Positions 1-7,529 of a DNA stretch of 13,741 nt are shown one piece after another. The notes below the pieces were generated by a model that ran no database searches, had not been told where the DNA came from, and worked only from the letters and a program-made list of their open reading frames with translations. Made by a program: the position numbers and the translations under genes. The stretch comes from Alphaproteobacteria bacterium (lineage in GTDB: Bacteria; Pseudomonadota; Alphaproteobacteria; Sphingomonadales; Emcibacteraceae), in NCBI GenBank assembly GCA_002401545.1, contig NVTJ01000038.1, positions 7,891 through 21,631 of the forward strand, read 5' to 3'. How positions within the stretch are numbered: the stretch's first letter is position 1; each line of letters starts with the position of its first letter.

Positions 1-543
1 CAGGACCATATGAAAGACAGTTTGAGCCAGCGGGTGCAGGCTGAATTTCCCTCAGCAACCGTCGTCCACCGGCTAGACAGGGATACCTCCGGCATTATGC
101 TCATGGCCCTCAACAAGCAGGCCCACCGGCATATCAGCATGCAATTTGAGAAAAGAGTTACGGAAAAATCCTATATTGCCCATCTCTATGGTCAGGTGGT
201 ACGGGACACGGGCGAGATTGACCTCCCGCTTATCCTCGACTGGCCCAACCGTCCGCTTCATATTGTTGATCACGAAAAAGGCAAGAATGCCCTGACCCGC
301 TGGAAGGTTTTAGAGCGCGGAGGAGGATTTATAAGGGTAGCTTTCTATCCGGTCACAGGCCGCACCCATCAGCTAAGAGTCCATGCGGCGGCCATGGGCC
401 ATCCCATATTGGGTGACAGCCTTTATGCTCATAAAAAGGCTCTTGGGATGGCAGACAGACTACGGCTTCATGCCACCCTTCTCACTCTTCTCCATCCCGT
501 CACAAAGGAAAAAATAACTTTTACCTCAGAAGCGGATTTCTGA
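1..543 (+). CDS. rluA: RluA-family pseudouridine synthase, 3' part (5' end outside window)
   Basis: This enzyme isomerises uridine to pseudouridine in RNA. E. coli RluA acts on 23S rRNA U746 and tRNA U32. The reading frame is open from base 1, so the first ATG (base 10) is internal and about 35-40 N-terminal residues are missing compared with the 219-residue E. coli protein. The catalytic motif HRLDRDTSG is visible, with its aspartate at codon 26 of the window. Next come DLPLILDWPNRP, which is very like the RluA subgroup, then GRTHQLRVH and GHPILGD, and finally an RLRLHA segment. The ending TSEADF also matches the RluA C-terminus. The DWPNRP stretch favours RluA over RluC or RluD. Its stop lies three bases from the stop of the converging ybbP-like gene. 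I see no terminator hairpin in that gap. Confidence 0.93.
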   Translation, partial: QDHMKDSLSQRVQAEFPSATVVHRLDRDTSGIMLMALNKQAHRHISMQFEKRVTEKSYIAHLYGQVVRDTGEIDLPLILDWPNRPLHIVDHEKGKNALTRWKVLERGGGFIRVAFYPVTGRTHQLRVHAAAMGHPILGDSLYAHKKALGMADRLRLHATLLTLLHPVTKEKITFTSEADF

Positions 544-546
544 AGT

Positions 547-3072
547 TCAGGGATTGCGCAGCACCTTCGATGGCCGCGCCGACATGGCAAGCCAGATGCT
601 GACCATACCAAACGCAAGTGTTACCACTATGCTGGTGCCAACTGTACTGAGAGGAATGACAAAAGAAAATTGCCATGACATTTCCATCAGGTGTTTTATG
701 ACGCTGTAGGCCGCCAGAGACCCCAGAATAATGGCAATAACGCCGGTGAGAATACCGAGCAGGATAAATTCAATGATATAGGCTGTTAAAATGTCTCGCC
801 GGGTGGCCCCCACCACTTTGAGGACGGCCGCATCATAAATCCGTGCCTTGTGGCCCGCGGCAATAGCGCCCGCAAGCACAAGAACGCCGGAAATGATGGT
901 TATTGCCGCCATGACATCAATGGCCCCGGAAATTTTCATAAGCAGGGCAAGGGCATTTTCCAGTAACTCCTTCATCCGGACGATGGAGATGCCTGGAAAA
1001 TTCTGGTATAATTCCCGGTAGATGACCTGCTCATCCTCAGGCCGGGTCTTTACGGTTGCCACATAGGTATAGGGGGCATCCTTCAATGTGACAGGATCAA
1101 CCATCATGACGTAATTGATGCCAAAGGTCCCCCAGCTAAAACGACGGATGGAGGATATGGGCAAGGTGAAGGCGCGGCCCAGTATATTTACTGAAATCTC
1201 ATCACCAATGCCAAGGTCCATGCTATCCGCCATTTGCTGTGAAATGGATACCTGGGAAGGGCCGTCATAATTCTTGGGCCACCATTCCCCGGCAGTGATT
1301 ATATTATCGGCGGGTAAAGCCGGGCTGAAAGTAATGCCTTTATCACCGCGCAAAATCCATTTTCCGTCCTCTTTGACCTGTGCCTTGTTGGAGTCTATCG
1401 ATTTGATATGGGTTATTCTGCCGCGCAGATTTGGCACCGTCCGGTAGGATACCACCCCTTCCCGGCCCGCAAGATAGCCTGTGAAATCATCATGCCGGTC
1501 TTTTTGAATATCAATGAAAAAAAATGACGGGGCCTCACCCTTTACCTGATCATTAATCCCGCGAAGAAGATTATTTTCGATCAGGGCAATGGCGGTAAAT
1601 AATATTAACCCCAGCCCCAGAGACAGCACGATGGATGATGTGGAATTACCGGGTCGGTACAGATTGCCAAGCGCAATATGTAATATGGGATTCTTCGGAC
1701 GGGGAAGACTTTTGGCAATTTTCTTAACCAATGCCGAAGCCGCCGATAAAATCAGAAAAGCCACAAAGGCCGCCCCCAGTGTCACCGCCGTCAACCTCCT
1801 GAATTCCGACATGTAAATTATGGTCGAGATTAACAATATGGCCAATGATGAAATCACCAGAATATAAGATAAAGACTGGCTTACAGTCCGTCTGCGGCTG
1901 ATGGTCTGGCGAAAAAGCCGGGCTGCGGGAACCTGCACCGCCTTGCCCAAAGGCCATAGTGTAAAAATCATCGCCACCAAAAAGCTGTAAAAGGCGGCAA
2001 GGATCAAAGGCTTTGGATAGATTGACATATTCAGATCAACCGGCAGACTGTCTTTTAACAATTCCCCCCCCGCCATGGGTAACAGCGCCCCCGTGATCAG
2101 GCCCAGTAAAATAGCCGCCGAGGCAATGATCAGAATCTGGGCAAGATACGTCAGCAATATTACCCGCCCGGTACCGCCCAGTATTTTATAGGTGGCAATG
2201 GTATCTCTTTTGCCGTCAAGATAAGACCGGATGGCGTTGCTGATCCCCACACCGCCAACCAGTAAAGCCGTCAGCCCAACCAGAGCCATAAACTGCCCCA
2301 TCCTGCTGACAAAACGCCGCAAGCCCGCACCACCACTGCTGCTGTCTCTGACCCGCCAGCCCTGATCAGGGAATTTCTTCTTAATGTTATCCTTAAAATT
2401 TTTATATCTAACAGACTGATTTAACTTAATTCTATTGTAATAACGAACAAGACTTCCCGGCTTGACCAACGTGTTTTCAAACAGGCTGTCCAATGCTATG
2501 GTTGCCCCCGGAGCCAGTTGGAATCCCTGATTATTGGCATCGGGTTCCTTTTTGATAATGTCCCTGACCTCATATGCCATTACCCCCAATGTTACCTTGT
2601 CACCAACCGCCAATTCAAGTCTGCTGGCAAGGGCATCTGATAGAACTATCCCCCAGTTTCCCTGCTTTTCTGACAGGGTATCAGAAGTGTATTTCCCATA
2701 TCGCAGCGAAAGTTCACCGTACAGGGGATAGGCCCCGTCCACCGCTTTCAGATCAACCAGACTGCTGTCATTTTCCACATGTGCCATACTACGCAGGGTG
2801 GCAACTTCCGAAAGTGCTCCCCCCCCGGCCAAATATGTTTTTTCCGCTTTGGTCAGGCGTTTCTGGATTTGACTGATTTCCACATCCCCGCCCAGAAGAA
2901 TGCGTCCATCATGGCTAATACTGTCAAAAATATTTGCCGTTACCGATCCAACGCCGGCGATGATAGCTGTTCCCAGAAAAAGACTGGCCATGAATATCTT
3001 GAAGTTTTTCAGGGCTGCACGGGATTCCCGAAAAGCAAAACTCAAGGCCGCACTCACAGAATTATTATTCAT
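547..3072 (-). CDS. ybbP: FtsX/MacB-type ABC transporter permease, YbbP-like
   Basis: This is the membrane subunit partnering the ATPase encoded just upstream. The 841-residue protein has about ten predicted membrane segments: one near 25-48, six between about 258 and 500, and three near 719-740, 764-788 and 803-830. Two large extracytoplasmic regions lie at about 50-255 and 505-715. Two FtsX-type core motifs are visible, RDTIATYKILGGTGR near 289-303 and YDAAVLKVVGATRRDIL near 746-762. E. coli YbbP is similar in length (804 residues) and organisation. The ATG overlaps the ybbA stop as ATGA, and an AGGTGG ribosome site lies inside the end of ybbA, so translation is probably coupled. The cargo is not shown by the sequence. 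Systems of this type often extract lipid-linked substrates or transmit force rather than import solutes. The neighbouring tesA suggests a lipid or acyl connection, which is inference. Confidence 0.9.
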   Translation of the reverse strand: MNNNSVSAALSFAFRESRAALKNFKIFMASLFLGTAIIAGVGSVTANIFDSISHDGRILLGGDVEISQIQKRLTKAEKTYLAGGGALSEVATLRSMAHVENDSSLVDLKAVDGAYPLYGELSLRYGKYTSDTLSEKQGNWGIVLSDALASRLELAVGDKVTLGVMAYEVRDIIKKEPDANNQGFQLAPGATIALDSLFENTLVKPGSLVRYYNRIKLNQSVRYKNFKDNIKKKFPDQGWRVRDSSSGGAGLRRFVSRMGQFMALVGLTALLVGGVGISNAIRSYLDGKRDTIATYKILGGTGRVILLTYLAQILIIASAAILLGLITGALLPMAGGELLKDSLPVDLNMSIYPKPLILAAFYSFLVAMIFTLWPLGKAVQVPAARLFRQTISRRRTVSQSLSYILVISSLAILLISTIIYMSEFRRLTAVTLGAAFVAFLILSAASALVKKIAKSLPRPKNPILHIALGNLYRPGNSTSSIVLSLGLGLILFTAIALIENNLLRGINDQVKGEAPSFFFIDIQKDRHDDFTGYLAGREGVVSYRTVPNLRGRITHIKSIDSNKAQVKEDGKWILRGDKGITFSPALPADNIITAGEWWPKNYDGPSQVSISQQMADSMDLGIGDEISVNILGRAFTLPISSIRRFSWGTFGINYVMMVDPVTLKDAPYTYVATVKTRPEDEQVIYRELYQNFPGISIVRMKELLENALALLMKISGAIDVMAAITIISGVLVLAGAIAAGHKARIYDAAVLKVVGATRRDILTAYIIEFILLGILTGVIAIILGSLAAYSVIKHLMEMSWQFSFVIPLSTVGTSIVVTLAFGMVSIWLAMSARPSKVLRNP

Positions 3073-3782
3073 TCCGCCACCTTTTTCGTGGTTTCCTCTT
3101 GTTCTTTTTCATCCACGACAAGACCGTCCTGAATATGGAGAATACGGTCACAATGTTCGGCCACATCAGCATCATGTGTGATCATGATCAGGGTGGTGCC
3201 TGATTTCTTCTGCAAATCAAAGATCAGTTCAACAATTTTATGGCCGGTTTTCCCGTCCAGATTTCCCGTTGGCTCATCGGCAAAGATAATCTTCGGGTTG
3301 GGGGCTATGGCGCGGGCAATGGCAACGCGCTGCTGTTCCCCACCGGAAAGCTGGGAAGGATAATGGCTCATGCGGTGCGACAACCCCACAAAATCCAGAG
3401 ATTTTTCCGCCACTGACAGGGCATCTTTTCTACCGGCAAGCTCCAGTGGTACGGCCGTATTTTCCAGCGCCGTCATGGTGGGGATCAGATGAAAAGACTG
3501 TAAAACAATGCCAATATTATCACGCCGGAAAAGCGCCAGCTGGTCCTCATTCATATTATCAAGAATATGGCCTGCAACTGAAATAGAGCCAGACGATTGT
3601 TTTTCCAGACCGGTCATAATAGATAACAGGCTTGATTTTCCGGACCCGGATGGTCCCAGAATGGCCACAGAACTTGCCCTGGCGATGTCAAGATTGACAC
3701 CATTCAGAACTTTGATATCATCACTTTCGCCCGGGAAGCTTAAATATATATCCTTAAGCTGTAAAATAGCCTTATTCGTCAT
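3069..3782 (-). CDS. ybbA: ABC transporter ATP-binding protein, YbbA-like
   Basis: This is the cytoplasmic ATPase of the MacB/LolD/FtsE class that drives the YbbP-like permease. All nucleotide-binding elements are present in the 237 residues: Walker A GPSGSGKS (43-50), the Q-loop glutamine at 95 in VLQSFHLIP, the signature LSGGEQQRVAIARA (145-158), Walker B IIFADE followed by PTGNLD (165-175), and the switch histidine at 203 in ITHD. The LSGGEQQRVA and DEPTGNLD wording is typical of the LolD/MacB/YbbA group. An AGGA ribosome site (RC of 3788-3791) sits five bases before the ATG, which supports this start. The gene is first in the ybbA-ybbP pair and divergent from tesA, an association long known in proteobacteria. 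LolD or FtsE identities are less likely because of the tesA neighbour and the large ten-segment permease. Confidence 0.93.
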   Translation of the reverse strand: MTNKAILQLKDIYLSFPGESDDIKVLNGVNLDIARASSVAILGPSGSGKSSLLSIMTGLEKQSSGSISVAGHILDNMNEDQLALFRRDNIGIVLQSFHLIPTMTALENTAVPLELAGRKDALSVAEKSLDFVGLSHRMSHYPSQLSGGEQQRVAIARAIAPNPKIIFADEPTGNLDGKTGHKIVELIFDLQKKSGTTLIMITHDADVAEHCDRILHIQDGLVVDEKEQEETTKKVAE

Positions 3783-3815
3783 TATTATCCTGCAAATATT
3801 GAATTAGTTTTTTAA

Positions 3816-4484
3816 ATGTATAACAGTAAAGATATGAATAGTTCAAAAACTATCAAGATGTTTGCGGTGGCTGTGTTATTTACCGCGATGAAAATACAGG
3901 CGGTTCTTGCCGGGGACCCTGTCATATTGGCCTTTGGTGACAGTCTGACGGCAGGCTATGGCCTGATGCCGGAACAGGGTTTTACTTCTCAGCTTGAGCA
4001 GGCACTTAACCGACAGGGTCATAATATTACCGTGATCAATGGCGGTGTGTCCGGGGACACGACTTCCGGCGGCCTGTCCCGGCTCGAATGGGTTCTGGCA
4101 AATGCCAAGCCTGATCTGGTTATCGTGGAGTTGGGGGCCAATGATGCGCTTCGGGGTATTGCGCCTGCCATAACACGGAGAAATATGGAAAAAATATTGG
4201 CTATTCTGGCAAAGAAGAAACTGAAGACGCTTGTTGCCGGCATGATGGCGCCACCAAATATGGGCGATGAATATGTCATAAAATTCAACCGTATTTTCCC
4301 TGAGCTCGCCATCAAGTATAAAAACAGACTTTATCCTTTTTTTCTCGAAGGAGTCGCGGGGAACCCTGAATTAAATCAAAATGATGCCATGCATCCAAAT
4401 TCAGCGGGCGTTGCGGTGATCGTTCAGAAGATCATCCCCCATATTCTCAACACGCTTGGGAAAAACCCTTCATCGCAGCAATAA
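3816..4484 (+). CDS. tesA: Periplasmic SGNH-family thioesterase I / arylesterase
   Basis: This is a GDSL/SGNH hydrolase. E. coli TesA is a periplasmic acyl-CoA thioesterase, protease I and lysophospholipase L1. All four blocks are visible: GDSL with nucleophile Ser43, the oxyanion Gly77 in NGGVSGDT, Asn109 in GAND, and Asp190/His193 in DAMHPN. The N-terminus is a signal peptide with a hydrophobic core at about 15-31 and likely cleavage after the VLA at 30-32. The start is uncertain. The ATG at 3816 has no ribosome site, and an ATG at 3834 would give a more standard 26-residue signal peptide starting MNSSKT. The gene is divergent from ybbA with only 33 (or 51) bases between starts, so the two promoters must overlap. 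An intrinsic terminator lies about 120 bases downstream, so tesA appears to be monocistronic. Confidence 0.92.
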   Translation: MYNSKDMNSSKTIKMFAVAVLFTAMKIQAVLAGDPVILAFGDSLTAGYGLMPEQGFTSQLEQALNRQGHNITVINGGVSGDTTSGGLSRLEWVLANAKPDLVIVELGANDALRGIAPAITRRNMEKILAILAKKKLKTLVAGMMAPPNMGDEYVIKFNRIFPELAIKYKNRLYPFFLEGVAGNPELNQNDAMHPNSAGVAVIVQKIIPHILNTLGKNPSSQQ

Positions 4485-4501
4485 GTCCCTTCATCGCAAC
4501 A
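4466..4501. repeat. Short direct repeat across the tesA stop codon
   Basis: CCCTTCATCGCAGCA (4466-4480) and CCCTTCATCGCAACA (4487-4501) differ at one base and are offset by 21 bases. The tesA stop (4482-4484) lies between them. The 21-base period keeps the reading frame, as expected for a small tandem duplication at the end of the gene. No function is implied. Confidence 0.6.
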
Positions 4502-4602
4502 TGCTTTGCCCATCATCCCAGAAGCGTTATGAAGGTTTCCGAAGGCAGGTAAATTACTTGTAATCGGTAATTACCCCTACTACCCCTCTTGCCTGTCTTG
4601 AC

Positions 4603-4642
4603 GAAGCAAGCTCCTTACCCCGGGGCTTGCTTCAATTTTTTT
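4603..4642 (+). terminator. Rho-independent terminator downstream of tesA
   Basis: A nine-base perfect stem, GAAGCAAGC paired with GCTTGCTTC, is extended inward by a T:G and two C:G pairs around a loop of about seven bases (TTACCCC). It is followed after AA by seven T residues (4636-4642). The orientation fits termination of rightward transcription from tesA. The T-run is on the + strand only. This also argues against translation of the downstream esterase from an in-frame ATG at 4589, because that start would read through the hairpin. Confidence 0.85.
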
Positions 4643-4679
4643 GACCCGCTTAAAATTAAATGTCGCGCTTGGGGTCAAA
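4640..4679. repeat. Eight-base inverted repeat in the tesA-esterase spacer
   Basis: TTTGACCC (4640-4647) and GGGTCAAA (4672-4679) are perfect inverted copies separated by 24 bases of mostly AT-rich sequence. The left arm overlaps the T-run of the terminator. It could be an operator, a secondary hairpin or the remains of a REP-like palindromic element. The sequence alone does not decide. It lies 24-63 bases before the esterase start, so it is placed where it could affect that gene. Confidence 0.45.
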
Positions 4680-4702
4680 TTCCGGTTATATCTATAGATA
4701 TT

Positions 4703-5467
4703 ATGAAACTGAATTTTGATCAGACAGGCTCCGGTCCCGGCTTAATCATCCTTCATGGCCTTTTTGGCTCAGCCAGCAATTTTCGTACCCTCGCCCGGCA
4801 ATTTGGCGAGCATTACACAGTCTATTGTCTGGATTTGCGCAATCATGGGGCCTCGCCTCATGATGGTGATGTATCTCTCACCGCCATGGCCGCCGATATC
4901 AGCGAATTCATGGACAGCCACCACATTGAAAATACCGCATTGATGGGCCATTCTCTTGGTGGCAAGGTTGCCATGCAGATGGCCCTCACCTACCCCCACA
5001 GAATATCAAAGCTTATTGCGGGAGATATTGCCCCGGTGACCTATCCCCATCATCATGACCGCATATTCAAAGGTCTGAATGCGGTCACGCGCCATGGGCC
5101 TGCATCGCGCAAAGAAGCCGGGGGGATTTTGGCAGATTATGTGGAAATACCTGAGGTGCGGTTATTTCTGCTCACCAATCTGGTTCGTACGAAGGACGGC
5201 TCCCTTGCCTGGCGGATCAATGTAGACGGGCTGGCACGGGGATATGAGCATATTGCCGGAAAACCCCACGGCACCCCTTATACCCGCCCGGCCCTGTTTA
5301 TCCGTGGCGCGCTGTCGGATTATGTGAAAGATGCGTATTTCCCGGCCATATATGAGCTTTTCCCGGCGGCGGAGATGAGCACACTGGCCGGAACCGGCCA
5401 CTGGCTTCACGCGGAGAAACCAAAGGAATTTGCCGAAATCATGCTGAAATTTTTAGGCAGGGAATAA
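4703..5467 (+). CDS. Alpha/beta-hydrolase esterase, YbfF-like
   Basis: This is a 254-residue cytoplasmic alpha/beta-fold hydrolase. It has HGLFGSASNF near the N-terminus (oxyanion region, 18-27), LDLRNHGASP (43-52), the nucleophile elbow GHSLGGK with Ser84, and the histidine motif GTGHWLHAEKP with His233. The acid residue is less certain; Asp206 in RGALSDYV sits where one would be expected. The order and wording match E. coli YbfF, an esterase active on short and medium acyl esters and palmitoyl-CoA, although the physiological substrate is unclear. An in-frame ATG exists at 4589 but would run through a terminator hairpin and add an unrelated 38-residue leader, so 4703 is preferred. No strong ribosome site is seen before 4703. 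The stop is four bases before the panE-like gene, which makes a two-gene operon likely. Confidence 0.88.
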   Translation: MKLNFDQTGSGPGLIILHGLFGSASNFRTLARQFGEHYTVYCLDLRNHGASPHDGDVSLTAMAADISEFMDSHHIENTALMGHSLGGKVAMQMALTYPHRISKLIAGDIAPVTYPHHHDRIFKGLNAVTRHGPASRKEAGGILADYVEIPEVRLFLLTNLVRTKDGSLAWRINVDGLARGYEHIAGKPHGTPYTRPALFIRGALSDYVKDAYFPAIYELFPAAEMSTLAGTGHWLHAEKPKEFAEIMLKFLGRE

Positions 5468-5471
5468 CAGG

Positions 5472-6395
5472 ATGCGAATTGCAATCATGGGCAGCGGCGG
5501 TATGGGCGGATTTCTCGGCATCAAACTGGCCGCATCGGGGCATGATGTCACCTTCATTGCCCGGGGCAAGCATCTGGCAGCCATAAAATCTCAGGGAATA
5601 AAGCTTCTCTCAAGGGCGGGGGATATGCATATTCATCCGGCAACCGCCTGTGAAAACACAAAAGATGCCGGCATGTTTGACCTGATCCTTTTCTGCGTCA
5701 AGCTTTATGATACGGAGCAGGCCGCCCGCGCCTGCCTGCCCATGATAGGGGATAGGACATTCATTCTCACCTTACAGAACGGGGTTGAATCTGTTGATAT
5801 TATATCCACTGTTGTCGGACCGGGGAAAACCGTTGGCGGGTCCATATATGTATCGGCAAATATTCTCTCCCCCGGCGTCATAAAACATTCCGGCGGAATC
5901 GATACCATTCGCTTTGCCGAAGTTAACAATCAGCCCAGCGCAAGAACCGAAATTCTGGAACGTATTTTTAACGACGCCGGTCTTATGGGTATCCGTGAAG
6001 AAAACCTGCAAAAGATGCTCTGGACAAAATTTGTGCTGCTCTGTGCCAATGCCGGGCTGGGGTCATTAACCGACAGCGGGGCCGCCGCCATGTGTTCGGA
6101 CCCTGACACCCGGGAAATTCTGCTGGGTGCCATGTGGGAAGTCTATCATGTGGCGCAGGCCATGGGGATCATATTGCCGCCAAATACTGTGGATGATGTT
6201 TTAAGCCTTATCCTGTCCGCAGGTCATCATAAAGACCTTATCGCCTCCCAATGTCTTGACCTGCGGAGTGGCAACAGGCTTGAACTGGAATGGGTACAGG
6301 GAGTCCTGCACAGACTGGGCAGGAAATATAACGTCCCGACGCCGATCAACAGTACCGCATATGTGGCCTTAAAAAGATTTCGCGACGGCCTGTAA
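5472..6395 (+). CDS. panE: 2-dehydropantoate 2-reductase family protein (PanE/ApbA)
   Basis: PanE reduces ketopantoate to pantoate with NADPH in pantothenate and coenzyme A synthesis. The 307-residue protein starts with a Rossmann motif, GSGGMGG (7-13), followed by FIARGKH in the position that usually contacts the NADPH phosphate. The conserved LQNGVE (101-106) follows, and Lys186 in WTKF aligns with the catalytic lysine of E. coli PanE. Near the C-terminus Ser259 and Glu271, in LELEWVQGVL, correspond by eye to the E. coli substrate-binding Ser244 and Glu256. Retention of these residues supports true reductase chemistry, but the family includes paralogues with other 2-oxoacid substrates, so the exact substrate is inferred. 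It lies four bases downstream of the esterase gene, with AGGG and CAGG before the ATG. The last 27 bases overlap tail-to-tail with the converging iscS-like gene. Confidence 0.82.
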   Translation: MRIAIMGSGGMGGFLGIKLAASGHDVTFIARGKHLAAIKSQGIKLLSRAGDMHIHPATACENTKDAGMFDLILFCVKLYDTEQAARACLPMIGDRTFILTLQNGVESVDIISTVVGPGKTVGGSIYVSANILSPGVIKHSGGIDTIRFAEVNNQPSARTEILERIFNDAGLMGIREENLQKMLWTKFVLLCANAGLGSLTDSGAAAMCSDPDTREILLGAMWEVYHVAQAMGIILPPNTVDDVLSLILSAGHHKDLIASQCLDLRSGNRLELEWVQGVLHRLGRKYNVPTPINSTAYVALKRFRDGL

Positions 6396-7529
6396 CCGGC
6401 GGATTTTGTTGATGCTATGAATGATATGTTCAGCAGCATAGTCAATTTCCTGAATGGTTGTCATGCGACCAAACCCTATTCGGAGAGAACATTCCATTTG
6501 CTTCTTATCCAGACCAAGGGCGGTCAAGACATGGGAAGGCCCCGTTTTCTCCGTCGAACAGGCCGAACCGGTTGACAGGGCAATATTGCGCAATTCCTTA
6601 ACCAGCAAGTCCCCTTTTACACCCTCAAATAAAAAATTCAGGTTGCCGGGATACCGCATCGTTTCTGAACCATTCAGACGAACACCATCCAATTCCCCCA
6701 TTATTAAAGACTTTAGTTTCTCTGAAAGAGTGGAAATATGTTCATCGTCATGCCCTGAAATCCGGCAGGCCGCCCCCAGCCCGGCACATAAAGCCGGGGC
6801 CAGAGTTCCGGAACGCAGCCCCCTTTCCTGTCCGCCGCCATCAAATAACGCCAGAGGCCGGATGGCAATGTTATTTCGTATATAGAGGGCGCCTATTCCC
6901 TTGGGGCCATATAATTTATGGCCGGAGATACTAAGAAGATCGATCTTCAACGCCGTCATATCAAACGGTATTTTACCAATCGCCTGCGCAGCATCCGTAT
7001 GGAAGATTATATCTTTATCTCTACATAGTTGACTGATTTTCTTCAAGTCCTGAATGACACCAATTTCGTTATTTACCGCCATCACGGAAACAAGGGAGGT
7101 TTTTGAGGTAATGGCATTGTTCAATTCATTGATATCTATCAATCCGTCCCCATTGACCGGCAGGTATGTCACCTTGAATCCAGCTCTTTCAAGGCTGCGG
7201 CAGCTTTCCAGAACGCAGGTATGCTCGGTTGCGACAGTAATGATATGGTTCCGCGCAGGAAACGCCGCATAAGCCAGGCCTTTTATGGCAATATTATTGG
7301 ATTCCGTGGCGCCGGAGGTGAAGATGATCTCATCCGCCTGCGCCCCGATAAGGTCGGCCACCTGTTTGCGGGCCACCTCCACTCCGGCTTCTGCCTCCCA
7401 GCCAAAAGAGTGATTGGTCGAATGGGGATTGCCGAATTTATTGGTCAGATAGGGCATCATGACCTCAAGCACCCTTGGGTCCAGCGGCGTTGTCGCCTGA
7501 TAGTCCAGATATATGGGCAACTTGATCAC
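6369..7529 (-). CDS. iscS: IscS-like cysteine desulfurase (group I, PLP-dependent)
   Basis: The protein removes sulfur from cysteine as a persulfide for Fe-S clusters and thio-modifications. PLP and catalytic residues are visible in the 386 residues: His103 in TEH, the Schiff-base Lys205 in SGHKLYGPKG, and the persulfide Cys324 in STGSACSTEKTGPSH. The N-terminus KLPIYLDYQATTPLDPRV and the motif GGGQERGLRSGTL are characteristic of IscS rather than SufS. The start is GTG at 7529, overlapping the TGA of the upstream desulfurase gene as GTGA, with GGAAAAG just before it, so translation is probably coupled. The protein is about 20 residues shorter than E. coli IscS (404) and ends at RRLQAVAKSF. 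It lacks the tail with the SIEWAHH-type ending that contributes to IscU binding. No iscU follows; instead the gene runs into the convergent panE-like gene. Confidence 0.9.
   Translation of the reverse strand: MIKLPIYLDYQATTPLDPRVLEVMMPYLTNKFGNPHSTNHSFGWEAEAGVEVARKQVADLIGAQADEIIFTSGATESNNIAIKGLAYAAFPARNHIITVATEHTCVLESCRSLERAGFKVTYLPVNGDGLIDINELNNAITSKTSLVSVMAVNNEIGVIQDLKKISQLCRDKDIIFHTDAAQAIGKIPFDMTALKIDLLSISGHKLYGPKGIGALYIRNNIAIRPLALFDGGGQERGLRSGTLAPALCAGLGAACRISGHDDEHISTLSEKLKSLIMGELDGVRLNGSETMRYPGNLNFLFEGVKGDLLVKELRNIALSTGSACSTEKTGPSHVLTALGLDKKQMECSLRIGFGRMTTIQEIDYAAEHIIHSINKIRRLQAVAKSF

Noticed and set aside
4566..4575. GGTAATTACC perfect palindrome in the tesA-esterase spacer
   Set aside because: Ten bases and AT-rich; could easily arise by chance, and nothing else ties it to a regulator.
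4589..4702. N-terminal extension of the esterase from the ATG at 4589
   Set aside because: It runs through the terminator hairpin and inverted repeat, and the extra residues do not match YbfF-like proteins. The family's usual beginning fits the ATG at 4703.
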